Source: Cyanophora paradoxa (lineage: Eukaryota > Glaucocystophyceae > Cyanophorales > Cyanophoraceae). From it: a stretch of 64,000 bases of DNA. The position numbers and the translations under genes are program-made. Below, piece by piece: positions 1 through 10,940 of the stretch. The stretch spans positions 186,001 to 250,000 of the forward strand of contig QPMI01000516.1 of NCBI GenBank assembly GCA_004431415.1, in the 5' to 3' direction. Position 1 is the first letter of the stretch; the number at the start of each line of letters is the position of its first letter. Below the pieces are notes generated by a model that saw only the letters and a program-made list of their open reading frames with translations, searched no databases and was not told the DNA's origin.

Positions 1-1495
1 CCGCCCGCGCCCCCGCCCGCGCGCCGCGCGCCCCGCTGCAGGAGGCCGCGCGCCGCCGCCGCCGGACGCCCAGGACGCGAGGGGACGAGGCCGCTACGCC
101 GCCGACGCCTCCCGCCGACGCCGAGCGAGCCCGTGCAGCCCCGCCCGCGCCCCCCGCCCGCGCGCCGCGCGCCCCGCCGCAGGAGGCCGCGCGACGCCGC
201 CGCCGGACGCCCAGGACGCGAGGGGACGAGGCCGCGACGCCGCCGACGCCTCCCGCCGACGCCGAGCGAGCCCGTGCAGCCCCGCCCGCGCCCCCCGCCC
301 GCGCGCCGCGCGCCCCGCTGCAGGAGGCCGCGCGCCGCCGCCGCCGAACGCCCAGGACGCGAGGGGACGAGGCCGCGACGCCGCCGACGCCTCCCGCCGA
401 CGCCGAGCGAGCCCGTGCAGCCCCGCCCGCGCCCCCGCCGCGCGCCGCGCGCCCCGCCGCAGGAGGCCGCGCGACGCCGCCGCCGGACGCCCAGGACGCG
501 AGGGACGAGGCCGCGACGCCGCCGACGCCTCCCGCCGACGCCGAGCGAGCCCGTGCAGCCCCGCCCGCGCCCCCGCCCGCGCGCCGCGCGCCCCGCCGCA
601 GGAGGCCGCGCGCCGCCGCCGCCGGTCGCCCAGGACGCGAGGGGACGAGGCCGCTACGCCGCCGACGCCTCCGCCGACGCCGAGCGAGCCCGTGCAGCCC
701 CGCCCGCGCCCCCGCCCGCGCGCCGCGCGCCCCGCCGCAGGAGGCCGCGCGACGCCGCCGCCGGACGCCCAGGACGCGAGGGACGAGGCCGCTACGCCGC
801 CGACGCCTCCCGCCGACGCCGAGCGAGCCCGTGCAGCCCCGCCCGCGCCCCCCGCCCGCGCGCCGCGCGCCCCGCCGCAGGAGGCCGCGCGACGCCGCCG
901 CCGGTCGCCCAGGACGCGAGGGGACGAGGCCGCTACGCCACCGACGCCTCCCGCCGACGCCGAGCGAGCCCGTGCAACCCCGCCCGCGCCCCCGCCCGCG
1001 CGCCGCGCGCCCCGCTGCAGGAGGCCGCGCGACGCCGCCGCGGTCGCCCAGGACGCGAGGGGACGAGGCCGCTACGCCGCCGACGCCTCCCGCCGACGCC
1101 GAGCGAGCCCGTGCAGCCCCGCCCGCGCCCCCGCCCGCGCGCCGCGCGCCCCGCCGCAGGAGGCCGCGCGCCGCCGCCGCCGGACGCCCAGGACGCGAGG
1201 GGACGAGGCCGCGACGCCGCCGACGCCTCCTGCCGACGCCGAGCGAGCCCGTGCAGCCCCGCCCGCGCCCCCGCCCGCGCGCCGCACGCCCCGCCGCAGG
1301 AGGCCGCGCGACGCCGCCGCCGGTCGCCCAGGACGCGAGGGACGAGGCCGCTACGCCACCGACGCCTCCCGCCGACGCCGAGCGAGCCCGTGCAACCCCG
1401 CCCGCGCCCCCGCCCGCGCGCCGCGCGCCCTGCCGCAGGAGGCCGCGCGACGCCGCCGCCGGTCGCCCAGGACGTGAGGGGGACCCCGCTGCTGT
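1..1495. repeat. GC-rich tandem array, about 140-bp unit, over 10 copies
   Basis: The motif GAGCGAGCCCGTGCA recurs with its GTGCA at about 133, 274, 415, 553, 692, 831, 972, 1111, 1251 and 1390, giving spacings of 138 to 141 bases. Units differ by single substitutions (GCAGCC versus GCAACC; GGACGC versus GGTCGC) and by 1-3 base indels. The array runs off the left edge and ends near 1495 at a switch to non-repetitive sequence. Because spacings are often not multiples of three, the reading frame drifts between units, so this is not a protein repeat. The long open frame through it reflects lack of stop codons in GC-rich DNA. It lies directly upstream of the LINE ORF1 and could be a satellite or a monomeric 5'UTR/promoter array of that element. 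Confidence 0.95.
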
Positions 1496-1818
1496 CGGCC
1501 CGCCCCCCGCCACCACCTTGCCGACGCCAGCCGGGGGCCTGCATATGCATGCACTACAGCTGGATCTCTAGCCTGCCGTCCCTCGACTGCCCATGCAAGC
1601 AGACGCACGCACGCCGAGCATATGCATGCACATGCATCCACAGACAAAATCACCGACCTCAGGCATCTGCCCACGGACAATTGTTAACGCTAGCTACAGC
1701 TAGCTGTAGTCCTAAGACAGCCCAAACTCTGACCCGGGGGAGGAACAACCGGACGGGTACAGCAGTCAGCACCCTGGACGGCAATCCATTCGCACCGCTG
1801 GCGCGGCTGGGCGGCCGG

Positions 1819-3324
1819 ATGGCGCCTGACGACGATGCTGACAGCAACGACGACCCCAACGCGGCGGCTGACCCCCGAACTGGCCGTGGCCCGGAAACCG
1901 GGCCGGGATCGAAGCGACAACGCCCGCAGTCGGCAGAGCCGGCCACCCCGTCCCGCCGCCACACGGAGAAGTCTATGCGTGGATACAGGCCGGGCGACAC
2001 GCCAAACCGAAATGGCAACCCCCGAATGGTTCGGAACCTGACGCTCCCGCCTGCAACCACCGATTCACCCGTTCATACCTCCCTTCATGTGCAGAATCCG
2101 GACCAATCGGACGCCGCCCGGCCCGGCGCACGTAGTGGCAGCCAACCAGCACGCCGCGGACAAGGCGCCGGCGAGGCTGGCGCCGTCGGCCCCGTAGCAG
2201 TGCGCCCATTACTTCCCCGGCACCCGGTTGGCACCTCCCCCAGTCGCCCTCACAAAGCGAAACCGCAGCGTAACGACCTCCGCCAGTACTTCGCATCTGC
2301 CGCTGGGCCATCACAGGTGCCCGCGGCGTCACTCCCGAGCTCGTCGAGCTCTAGACCCATCCCGGCGCCCATGCCAGTGAGCCCCGCCGCCCTCTTGCCC
2401 TGCTGTAGTCGCCCAGCCCCACTCAAACGATCACAGGCCCGGGCCCGCCCAGCTGATGACCCCCCAGTGGCGCTGGTCGCCAGTCCCGTGCGCCCCGCTC
2501 ACGACCCACCCGCCGATGGCGTTGCCCAGAACCAATGCGCGCGGCGCCGGCGCCAGGGCGAACTCGAGGGCGCCCCGCAGAACGCCCCCCGGCCCCGGCG
2601 GGGCCCGCCATCCCCGTCACCCGAGCGCCATCGCCACCGCGGCCAGCAGCACCGCGATCAGCACTCGGACAGTGAATATGAGGACGCTCAGCAGGGAGAC
2701 GACGATCAGGCGCCCGGCGGCAGGCGCAGCGGCGGGGGCCAAGACCGTGGCGATCGCGAAGAGGGGGGCGAACGAGGCAGCCGGCAAGCTGAGGGTGACG
2801 GAAACCAAGGCCAAGGCGCAGCTGGCGACGGCGGACTGGCCGGCGGAGGGCAAGGAGCGAACCCTGGAGGCGACAGCGACGACGAGGGCCACAGGGGACA
2901 CCGGAACGGGGGCGCCGGGAACCGCAACGATGCCGACGACGTCGACGTCGACCCTAATGACGCCGACGACGAGAACGAGAGTCCGCACCGCCCCTGCCCC
3001 CGTGCTAGCGACCGTCCTCCAATCAGAAGGACTGACCATGAGGGCACTATCGTAGGAGATGACGACCGAGACGATGACGCTGACCGTGGAGCTGGAGAGG
3101 GGGGGGTACACCGCAACGATGAACACGGCGGCATGGGCCAGCGTGAGCACTGCCCCGAATACTGCGGGGGGGACACCCAGATCACCAATGCGGCGGGCAC
3201 CCACGCAGATGGCGAGGGCGAAGATCACCACGCAGGGGACGCCGAGGGTGACGCCGACATGGGGATGCACGAGAACGCGGTGAGTACCGCACTGAGCCCT
3301 GGCAAGCTGGGGCCCAATGCCTGA
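1819..3324 (+). CDS. LINE ORF1, N-terminal part (acidic, Gly/Asp/Arg-rich)
   Basis: This 501-codon frame begins at an ATG (MAPDDDADSNDDPNAAADP) just after the tandem array. It has a basic, Ser/Pro-rich first half with a possible nuclear signal (SKRQRP) and then a strongly acidic, Gly-rich second half (for example VDVDPNDADDENESPHRP). No zinc knuckle or RRM is visible. Its composition matches the Gly/Asn/Asp-rich stretch that starts the next open block in another frame, so I infer that 1819-5942 was once a single ORF1 broken around 3322-3515. Role by position: nucleic-acid-binding ORF1 protein of the retrotransposon. The tool-level open frame extends upstream through the tandem array, but that extension is not credible. 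Confidence 0.5.
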   Translation: MAPDDDADSNDDPNAAADPRTGRGPETGPGSKRQRPQSAEPATPSRRHTEKSMRGYRPGDTPNRNGNPRMVRNLTLPPATTDSPVHTSLHVQNPDQSDAARPGARSGSQPARRGQGAGEAGAVGPVAVRPLLPRHPVGTSPSRPHKAKPQRNDLRQYFASAAGPSQVPAASLPSSSSSRPIPAPMPVSPAALLPCCSRPAPLKRSQARARPADDPPVALVASPVRPAHDPPADGVAQNQCARRRRQGELEGAPQNAPRPRRGPPSPSPERHRHRGQQHRDQHSDSEYEDAQQGDDDQAPGGRRSGGGQDRGDREEGGERGSRQAEGDGNQGQGAAGDGGLAGGGQGANPGGDSDDEGHRGHRNGGAGNRNDADDVDVDPNDADDENESPHRPCPRASDRPPIRRTDHEGTIVGDDDRDDDADRGAGEGGVHRNDEHGGMGQREHCPEYCGGDTQITNAAGTHADGEGEDHHAGDAEGDADMGMHENAVSTALSPGKLGPNA

Positions 3325-3515
3325 GGGCCGACCATGTGGGTGCCCCTGCAGACGGCCGAGATATCGAAGAGGCGCATGCTGACCGTGGCGCTGGAGGTGG
3401 GGGGTACAGCATGGAGATGGCCAGCATGGCGGAGCACAGGGCGCCGATGACGATGCTGGGGTGGCCAGGGTAGGCCCCACACCGCCCCATGCACGGGCTG
3501 CGCCCAGAGCGCTGA

Positions 3516-5942
3516 CGCAGGGGGGTACATGTAGGTGGTGCACGTGAACGCGCCGGCCAGCACGGCGGCCGCAACGGGCACGGCGGACGGGATGGACACG
3601 GCGGCCAGGCCCGCGGCGCCGGCGATCGGCACGACGAGCGCATTGCGCGCAACGGTGGTCAACGCGACGGGAACGACGGGCCTGGCGGGCCAGGCGGACG
3701 GGACGGCGGAAACTGGGCCGGCGGTGCTGGACGCCGTCTCAACTGGGACGGGGAGGACGGCGGCGACAACGATGGGCAAGCCCCGGCCGGAGGCGACGGC
3801 AACGTGTACGGCGGAGGCGGTGGCGGCGGCAGGCCGGCAGCAGCAGCCAACGGGACCGGACCTAACACTGCAAAGGTCTATCTGGTCCTCTTCGGCGACG
3901 GCCTGGCCTCGCGACTCGTCCCCCCAGACGCCCCGCAAGACACCCGCGACGAGATCCTGGCCTCTGCACGGTCCACATGCCGACGGGAAGGCCTCCAGAT
4001 CCGAGCGGTGGTCAATGAGATCCGGGGCCGCATCGCCGCCGCACACCAAGCCGACCGGGCCCGCATCCGGGACCACCGCATCGGCGAGGGTGCCGACCCC
4101 TCAGCACTCCGCAACCCCCTCCCGCCGCTGCCAGAATCCAGCACCGCCGACGACGCTGTGACCCTCCGCTGCGGCCACGTGGTCTGCGGCGACCGGATCG
4201 AGGAGTCCAGCCCGTGCATCGCAATCAAGTATGCCAACATCACGGAGGCTCGGCGCGCAGCCCAGCTCCTTACACCGGTCACGCCGCAACTCGCGACGCT
4301 CGCCGTGCTTGGCGCAACAGGGCCGCTCTCAGTCGGCATCCACGTTGACGCCCCCGCGTCCAGCACCGAGTTCTTTGCGATCGAAGCCGAGCTAGGGTGC
4401 CGCAAGATGGAGAGGGGGACACTCTCGAGCTTCATGAAGAACACAGTGCTCCGCGCCCTCACGTCTGGCATCAACCCCGACGCGTACGAGGCCAACGATG
4501 TCGTCGTGGCCTACAACGAGCTGGCGGTCAAGTGCCCGAACGGCCCGACAGCCCGCTACCTGATCCCGGCGTCGCACGCACAGGCCGCGCAGAACTTCCT
4601 GGTCCGACCTGCCACCTGCTCTTACCACCTTACCCCCCTTCTGACTCTCCCCTCCCTCCCTTGGCAGGCAAACGTTGGCTACCTCCTGGCCGCAGACAAC
4701 AACTCAGCCCTCATCACCCTCCCCCGCTTCCAAGACCCGGACCCGGACTTCTGCTGGAACAACGACCGCAAGCATGTCCTCAACGGAGTCCTCATCTTTG
4801 CCGGGGCCCACGCCGGCTGTGGGCACGCCGACGCCAACCAGGAGCATGTCCCCTTCCCCGGCGACGAATGCCAGCTGGACATCACACAGCTTGTGCCGGA
4901 CCGGCAGTTCATCATGGACCTGCGGGCCGCCGGCGTCCTGTACATGACAACCCGACCGTACCCCACCTCTGTCCGCCCCTACCCATGCAAAGCCCCCCCT
5001 ACTTGCGCTTACCCCTCCCTCCCGCAGATCGAGGTGGGTGTCCAAGCCTCGATGGTTGACGCCGAGCGTTACTCCACCGGTGGTGGCCGCCAGCTCCGTG
5101 TGCTGGATCTAGATGACGAACAGTGGGCGGCGAGGCGCGAGCGCATGGGCTTCACGGCGCACCCAACCCTCTCCGGAGCCCTCGACCTCCACGACGCGCG
5201 GGGGAGACAGGTCATCATTCTCGAGGTCACCACGATGTGGTACCCCCACCTCCCCTCCGCCCGAGGCCCCCCCCCCATCTCACATGATTATCCTTACCGG
5301 CAGCACGTGGTCATCCCCCTCCCCCAGTCCGAAGCCCTCATGTGCGCGGCACACTTCCTCACCAGCGTCAACAACATCAACCAGCCCCTGCTCAACTACC
5401 GTGGCGAGCTCGGGGGGGGACACAACTGCCAGCCCCTCGACCGGCGGAACCGGGACGAGCCGGCAGCTGCAGGAGGGCAAGCACCTGGGGGTCGGGCGGA
5501 GGGGCGCGGTGGACTGTATGTGGACGCTGCCTACCGCGGAGCGCGTGGCGGGGGCCCCGGCGGGGCTGCGGGCGGCCGTGGCGGACTTGGAGGGCCCGGA
5601 GGCGACTGGGGCGGTGCAGGCGGCGCTGGAGGCCGCGGCGGGGCTGGCGGAGCCCATGGAGCCCGCGGCGGAGCCGGCATCTGGGATGCCCGCGGCGGGG
5701 CGGGCGCAGCCAATGGCCGCGGTGGCCGTGGGGTGGACATCATCTGGGGCGACCTCCCCCGGGGCGGCTTTGCTGGGAGAGCCCGGGGCGGGATGGGCCC
5801 CCCCCGCGGTGGGCGCGGACTCCCAGGCCGTGGCGCCGGCGGCAGGGGTGGACGAGGAGCACGTGGTGGCCGCGGCTTTGGGGCTGGCGCCGGCCGGGGT
5901 GGCGGCGGCCCTGGACAGCAGCGGCTGCCCTGGCAGTACTGA
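3516..5942 (+). CDS. LINE ORF1, main part with C-terminal RGG box
   Basis: Open from a TGA at 3513 to a TGA at 5940-5942. The order is a Gly/Asn/His-rich lead-in, a globular stretch from about 3860 (AKVYLVLFGDGLASRL) to about 5400, then roughly 170 residues rich in RGG and GGRGG (about 5400-5930). RGG boxes bind RNA, which fits an ORF1 ribonucleoprotein role in place of the zinc knuckles seen in many LINE ORF1 proteins. I do not recognise the globular part. Two pyrimidine-rich in-frame segments, 4602-4667 and 4971-5027, start with GTCCG and end in CAG and look like small introns. If they are real introns, this could instead be a host gene beside the element. No start codon is fixed; a GTG at 3804 is not convincing. 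Confidence 0.55.
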   Translation, partial: RRGVHVGGARERAGQHGGRNGHGGRDGHGGQARGAGDRHDERIARNGGQRDGNDGPGGPGGRDGGNWAGGAGRRLNWDGEDGGDNDGQAPAGGDGNVYGGGGGGGRPAAAANGTGPNTAKVYLVLFGDGLASRLVPPDAPQDTRDEILASARSTCRREGLQIRAVVNEIRGRIAAAHQADRARIRDHRIGEGADPSALRNPLPPLPESSTADDAVTLRCGHVVCGDRIEESSPCIAIKYANITEARRAAQLLTPVTPQLATLAVLGATGPLSVGIHVDAPASSTEFFAIEAELGCRKMERGTLSSFMKNTVLRALTSGINPDAYEANDVVVAYNELAVKCPNGPTARYLIPASHAQAAQNFLVRPATCSYHLTPLLTLPSLPWQANVGYLLAADNNSALITLPRFQDPDPDFCWNNDRKHVLNGVLIFAGAHAGCGHADANQEHVPFPGDECQLDITQLVPDRQFIMDLRAAGVLYMTTRPYPTSVRPYPCKAPPTCAYPSLPQIEVGVQASMVDAERYSTGGGRQLRVLDLDDEQWAARRERMGFTAHPTLSGALDLHDARGRQVIILEVTTMWYPHLPSARGPPPISHDYPYRQHVVIPLPQSEALMCAAHFLTSVNNINQPLLNYRGELGGGHNCQPLDRRNRDEPAAAGGQAPGGRAEGRGGLYVDAAYRGARGGGPGGAAGGRGGLGGPGGDWGGAGGAGGRGGAGGAHGARGGAGIWDARGGAGAANGRGGRGVDIIWGDLPRGGFAGRARGGMGPPRGGRGLPGRGAGGRGGRGARGGRGFGAGAGRGGGGPGQQRLPWQY

Positions 5943-7599
5943 GCTAGCTGCAACTCCAGCGCCAACCGCCGCGAGCCACAGCAAGCTAAGAGTAAGGCAG
6001 CCAAGCCCCTCCGGCCTAGATCCTGAACCAGTAATAGCGCTAGCTCTAGTCCCGTCAGAACCAGTAATAGCGCTAGCTCTAGTCCCGTCATGTACGGACA
6101 CCTCGACGCCGAAGTCACAACATCCAGATCTCGAGCTAGAGCTAAACAGGTGCAGAGCGGTGGTACCAGTGGGGGACCCAAAGGAGAACACCCGTACTCA
6201 TACGCGCCGGACGCGCACCTGGCCCTGTAGATCTAGACCCGATCACGACTTGCACGCGAGGCCCAGAGGGGTACGTGGGTGGAAAACGTACCCATCAACT
6301 GTGCGGATCCGGCTAGCCCGGGCTCGCGCACGCTCGACAGCCACGCTAGGAGAACAGTCTAATCATGACTGCACCACCGGCCTGAAGCGCCAGCCTGTTC
6401 TTACGACACCGACCGCTGCCTCCCGGACTCGCCCCAGCAGGCCGCGGATCCTGCTGTATACGTAACACGACAGCTAGTCCCTAAGCGAAGCCAGGAGCCC
6501 GAGGCCGGTGCCGAAGCCGGCCCCCGCTACAGACCTGTACCTCAGAAGCTACTAGTACTACGGCGCCGGCGCCGGCTAGCCTGTCATGATCAAAGATGCC
6601 AGAGGACCGACGCCGACGCCGGTACCGGTGCCGATGCCGGCCTCGACCTGACGGCGCCGTCGGCACGTACGTATACGTATACGCGGCTCCGAGTAGTTAT
6701 AATGCCTTGCACTAGCACTAATGCATATGATACCGAAACAGCTGGCGCCGGCACGCGCACCGGCGCCGGCGCCACCTTTAACTTGAGTAGTAACAGCCCC
6801 CCCGATCACGACCTAGCAGGCCCCAGATCCCGATCTAGAGCTAGGGCTGCCAAAGATGGGTACGCCAAGGCAATCACAACAGCTAGCGCCACCGCCACTA
6901 CAATTACTAGTACCAGTATGACACTGTGTATGTGCGCCGCCGGCGCTACCGCCAGCATAGCATACGTAGCCTCACTGTCAGTGGCCCGCACGTGTACGGT
7001 CTGCACTGTAGACTGCACGGCGGTGCACGCCGCGGCCGGCGCTGCAGCTGGATCCCGACCCGAATTCGAATCTCCGCGACGCCTACCGCGAGCTCGATCA
7101 CTGGCTCCGGCGAACCGTCCGAGTCCCCGGCCCCAAGACATATGCATGAACAGAAAAAGAATTTTTTCTGCCCTCCCGGACCGGCCGCTAGCGCCGGCAC
7201 TACGTCGTCGTCGCCATTCATTGTGCACCCGCCAATCGGGAGCAACCAGTCAATCGGGCCCGATAGCTGCCATGACCACAGCGCTAGAGGCTCACATGCG
7301 AAGGCGGGGTGGCGCCGCCAGGCAGCGGCAGCGGGCTCGGCCCTCGCCGCGGCGGGCCAAGCTGACCCGGCCATGCTGGCCCATGCATCACGCGCGAGCC
7401 CGGCATCATGGCATCCAACGACAGCGCTATCCGGCCCGCCCCCCGCGCACCGCCGCGAAGAACCCAGGCCTGGAGTCTGGCCTGCACCAGGGGCACAAGA
7501 AAATGTTCCACCCGCCCAGAGTCCCATGACCGCATATAACACGCCTGGCCCGCTGGTGCCGGCCGTCCCGCGCCGCTGCTCCGCACGCTATTTCCCCTC
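5943..7599 (+). other. Spacer between ORF1 and ORF2 of the LINE
   Basis: About 1.65 kb without a convincing reading frame. It is rich in palindromic GCCGGCGCC and GCTAGC motifs and holds a perfect 33-bp tandem duplication (6025-6057 and 6058-6090). Short frames of 60-280 codons are present but none shows a domain. The last part (about 7500-7690) leads in frame into the endonuclease, so the true ORF2 start is probably in 7100-7600. Confidence 0.5.
6025..6090 (+). repeat. Perfect 33-bp tandem duplication
   Basis: Positions 6025-6057 and 6058-6090 are identical head-to-tail copies beginning GAACCAGTAATAGCGC. A multiple of three bases would keep any frame open, but no coding function is evident here. 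Confidence 0.95.
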
Positions 7600-8600
7600 G
7601 AGCTGTTTACACACGAGCGCCTCGGAGCCAAACCTGCGGGCACTCACCGAAAATCGGGTATCATACGCCGCCGCTTTGACTCTGACCAGTACTGGAGACT
7701 CGCGACCTGGAACGCCCGCACCTGCTCTAGCGTCAACCATGTCGGCCAGATCCAGAAATATATGCTTGACTGGGGGCTGAGCGTATTAGGGGTCCAATCA
7801 CTTAACTGCACCCAGGCTACGGTCAGAGCGATGCGCAGGTCAGTGACATCGGGGCTCATGCTCACGTCCGTGCACGCCGACTCGGCCACGCGCACAACTA
7901 GTGCTCAGGAGCTCCCAGCTCGAGCCCCGCCCACCCCGCCCCTCTCGCAGAAGAAACTCCGCCAAAATCGAGCCTCCCCCCGCGGCTCCGGCGTAGCCCT
8001 TTTTCTCTCAGAAAATATGGCCAAGCACTGTTTTAAGACCTACACAATGCCAGGCCGCGTGGCCGGCTGTGAGCTTCGATTTGCAAATAATGTTCAGATC
8101 TTTATCGCCAGCGTGTACCTCCCCCCCGGCGAAAGTCGGACGGCGCGGTCTACTGAAAGTGCGAAAATCTTCGACTATCTCCGCGCGACCATGTACGCTG
8201 ACTGGGCGCTCCGCCCCCGCGCGCACTTTTTCCTCCTTGGCGATCTTAACAGCTGCCTCTGTCCCGAGACGGGCAAAATCAGACAGGGGCAATATGCGAC
8301 CACACGAGAACCTGATCACCGCTGGTGGCATGAACTGCTTCACGACTGGACCCTCTCCGACGCTGCCACAGCCATGGGCACCGACGACCAAATCACCTTC
8401 ATATTTCCTGACGCTCCTGACAACCCAACCCTCGAGGCATCGCCCCAGATGGCACGCTCCGCCATGCTACCAGGCTCGACTACATCTTACAATCCCAAGT
8501 CGCGACTAACGCCCTTCGAGCGGCCCAAGCGTCGCCTAGAAACGCCCCTTTCCCCTCGGACCATTTCCCACTCCTTGCAGAGTACAGTAAACGGGCCCTG
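7600..8600 (+). pseudogene. LINE ORF2: APE-like endonuclease domain
   Basis: The frame through 7690 reads WRLATWNARTC, the usual start of an exonuclease-endonuclease-phosphatase fold. It is followed by a GSGVALFLSENM segment, IFIASVYLPPGE, and HFFLLGDLNSC at about 8220-8250 (the GDxN motif). Just downstream, RLDYIL at about 8465 and SDHFPLL at 8556-8576 (the SDHxxL catalytic motif) are present but in a different frame. A frameshift therefore lies near 8400-8470. In intact LINEs this domain nicks the target DNA to prime reverse transcription. All expected motifs survive at the sequence level, so decay is recent or partial. The APE type, not a restriction-like endonuclease, places the element outside the R2/CRE group. 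Confidence 0.8.
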
Positions 8601-8725
8601 GCCATCAAATATAAACTGGGGCCCCAGCGTCTTCGCCCGGCCCCCCGCGTTTCAAGTACGCGACACAGGCATCGCTCACAAAAATTCGCTTCAAAGAACT
8701 ACTGGAAGAAAAGCTACAGCAGCCG

Positions 8726-10940
8726 GTGCCGGGGTCCTCAGCTAGCGTACGAGAGCTACTCGCAACGCTGGAGGACGACGACGGCACCCCGCCAGAGGAC
8801 CGCCTAGCCCGCCTGCACGAAGCCCTCAAATCCACTCTCGCCCACATCTGTGACCTCGGCCAATCGCCAGTATTTGGCATCTTTACGCCCCCAAAAATCC
8901 CTCAAAAATTCTCCCGCCGCGGCCGCCCCGAATCCAACCTGCTCACGAGGGCCCAGGAACTGCGCAAGGCATGGGAAGCGGCGCGCCACGGGATCGACTC
9001 CACGCCGCGCCGCGTACGGCACTCCCTCTCTGACCTGCGCAGGGCAATCTCAAATCACAACCGCCGGCTTGACAAACTCCCAATAGACAAGCGGTCAGGC
9101 TATCTTAAACTCCCACTACCCCTGTGCCGCCGCCATTCTCTGCCCGACAACCAAGCTGGCTCGACTATTTTCCAAGCTTCACCACTTGGGCCTCGGCCTT
9201 GGACACCAAAGTCCAGGCCCACATTAAACGTTTCGAAGCCACGACAATCAGAGCAAACCGAGAGCGCTCGCAGCGCATGTTCAAGACAGACCTCGCCCAA
9301 TACCTCCGCCAAACACTTGAAGCCCCAGAACGCAGGCCGATTACCTCCTTCTCCCTCTGCCACGCTGGAGAATATCAGGTATACGGCAATGAAGATGCAG
9401 TGAAACAGTTCGCACGCCATCACATGCATGCCTGGACACGGCAGCGTAGCCCACTCACAGCGAACAGGGACCCGGGCGCGCTGCCACTTAGTACATGTGC
9501 ACAGGAGGCCTCAATATGGCGCCGACTTCACTCCCCGCGCCAGGATATTGATGATGCAATTTATGTGTACCTAATGGAACCCACCAGCGAGGCCGAACTG
9601 GACCGAATCATCGGCTCTCTCCGAAACGGTGCGGCGGGGCCCTCGGGATTTTCCCACGAAATGATAAAAATGCTGTGGACGGCACCGGTCCTTTCAAAGA
9701 AAACTTGCGAAGAACTACGCAAGGCGGGCCTGGACCCGGAGCCGCTCCAAGAACCCGATAACCTGTTCCCGACGTGCCGCCAGGTAATCCTCACTACGGT
9801 AAATCTGATCCTAAAACTCTCGTCTGTCCCTGCGCCCCTTCTTCACGGAAATATATGTCTTATCCCCAAGGGCGGGGAATGGGATGGGCACCCTGACAAT
9901 GTCCGCCCATTACACTCCAAGAATGCACGCTGAAACTCGTGACGGCAGTCCTCACTGACCGCCTCTCGCGCGTTCTCCGCAAACACGACATATTACAGGG
10001 CGCGAACTTCGCCTTTACTCGAGGCAAGTCCACCGACGAGCCTCTGTACATGCTGCGCGCGCTACTGGAGGACGCAAAACAATTCTCGAAACCGATCTAT
10101 CTGCTACTGCTAGATATTCGCAGAGCCTACGACAGCGTCAGCTGGTCTAGCATGGAAATGGCACTCCGCCGCCTAAAAATTCCCGAACGGTACATAAGCC
10201 TCTACGGACAAATATCAACATCACGTACAGCGTCCGTCGCGACAGGGTACGGCCCAACTGACCCCTTCGATGTGGAGTGCGGGCTCCCGCAAGGAGGAAC
10301 CGAGTCCCCAATTCACTGGCTCATCTTCTATGACGTATTTCTATCGGCTTTACGCGAAGTCAGCGCTGCGGAGAGCACCCAATACTCCATGGGCCCGCCG
10401 CCCTCTGCGTCTGACGCTAACCTGCCCGCGCCCACCCGACGCCTGCGAGCGCGCCTGCCTCGGGTGACCTCGCCGGGCAAGCATACGCAGACGACACCGT
10501 ACTTATTAGCGGTACAGCCCGGGGCATCCAGCTGCACGCAGACCTGGCCTCTGAATTCTTCTGGATACATGATATTGCCCTCAACGCGAAGAAAACCGAA
10601 TTTACGTACAACAACGTCTCCCCACGCCCGTCTGCCCCGCTACTAGGCCCGCCCGATGCTAAAGAACCGGCCGACAAAGTCCTTGCGCCGAACAAACCAT
10701 TCAAGGTGCTCGGGTCTGGATGACAGCAAATCTGGACTGGCGGCGGCAATTTGAGGCTGTATACTCAACAGCTCGGGCAGCCTGCGCGATACTAAGGCGT
10801 AAGAAACTCACCGCCAAAGAGACGATATACATAGTAAATAGCGTCCTTCTCCTCGCATCACTTACGCCTGCAAGATTGTTTCCTTTACCGAGAGACAATG
10901 TGCCCAGCTCGACACTCTCTGGATGACGCTCACTAAACAT
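8726..10940 (+). pseudogene. LINE ORF2: reverse transcriptase domain
   Basis: Conserved RT blocks are readable in order but across at least four frames: NGAAGPSGFSHEMIK (about 9625), HGNICLIPKGGEWDG (about 9845), a RGKSTDEPLYMLRALL block (about 10020), LLLDIRRAYDSVSW with the first catalytic Asp (about 10108-10145), GLPQGG (10281-10298), and AYADDT with the catalytic YADD at 10484-10495. A thumb-like FKVLG segment follows near 10700. Frame changes fall near 9905, between 10350 and 10480, and near 10720 and 10920. The enzyme would copy the element RNA into DNA at the nicked target. Catalytic residues are intact, but the reading frame is not. Confidence 0.85.

Noticed and set aside
133-1818. 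1,063-codon open frame starting in the tandem array
   Set aside because: It starts with GTG, unit spacings of 139-140 bases shift the frame from copy to copy, and several other frames are equally open. Only the part from ATG 1819 is kept as coding.
2617-4076. Minus-strand open frames (308 and 283 codons) that look like a multi-pass membrane protein with GTACCCCC introns
   Set aside because: They are antisense to an Asp/Asn/His/Gly/Arg-rich plus-strand ORF1, and the complements of GAC, AAC, CAC and GGC codons are Val and Ala codons, which creates false hydrophobic helices. The plus strand connects in frame to a credible globular protein at 3860. A hydrophobic host gene is not fully excluded.
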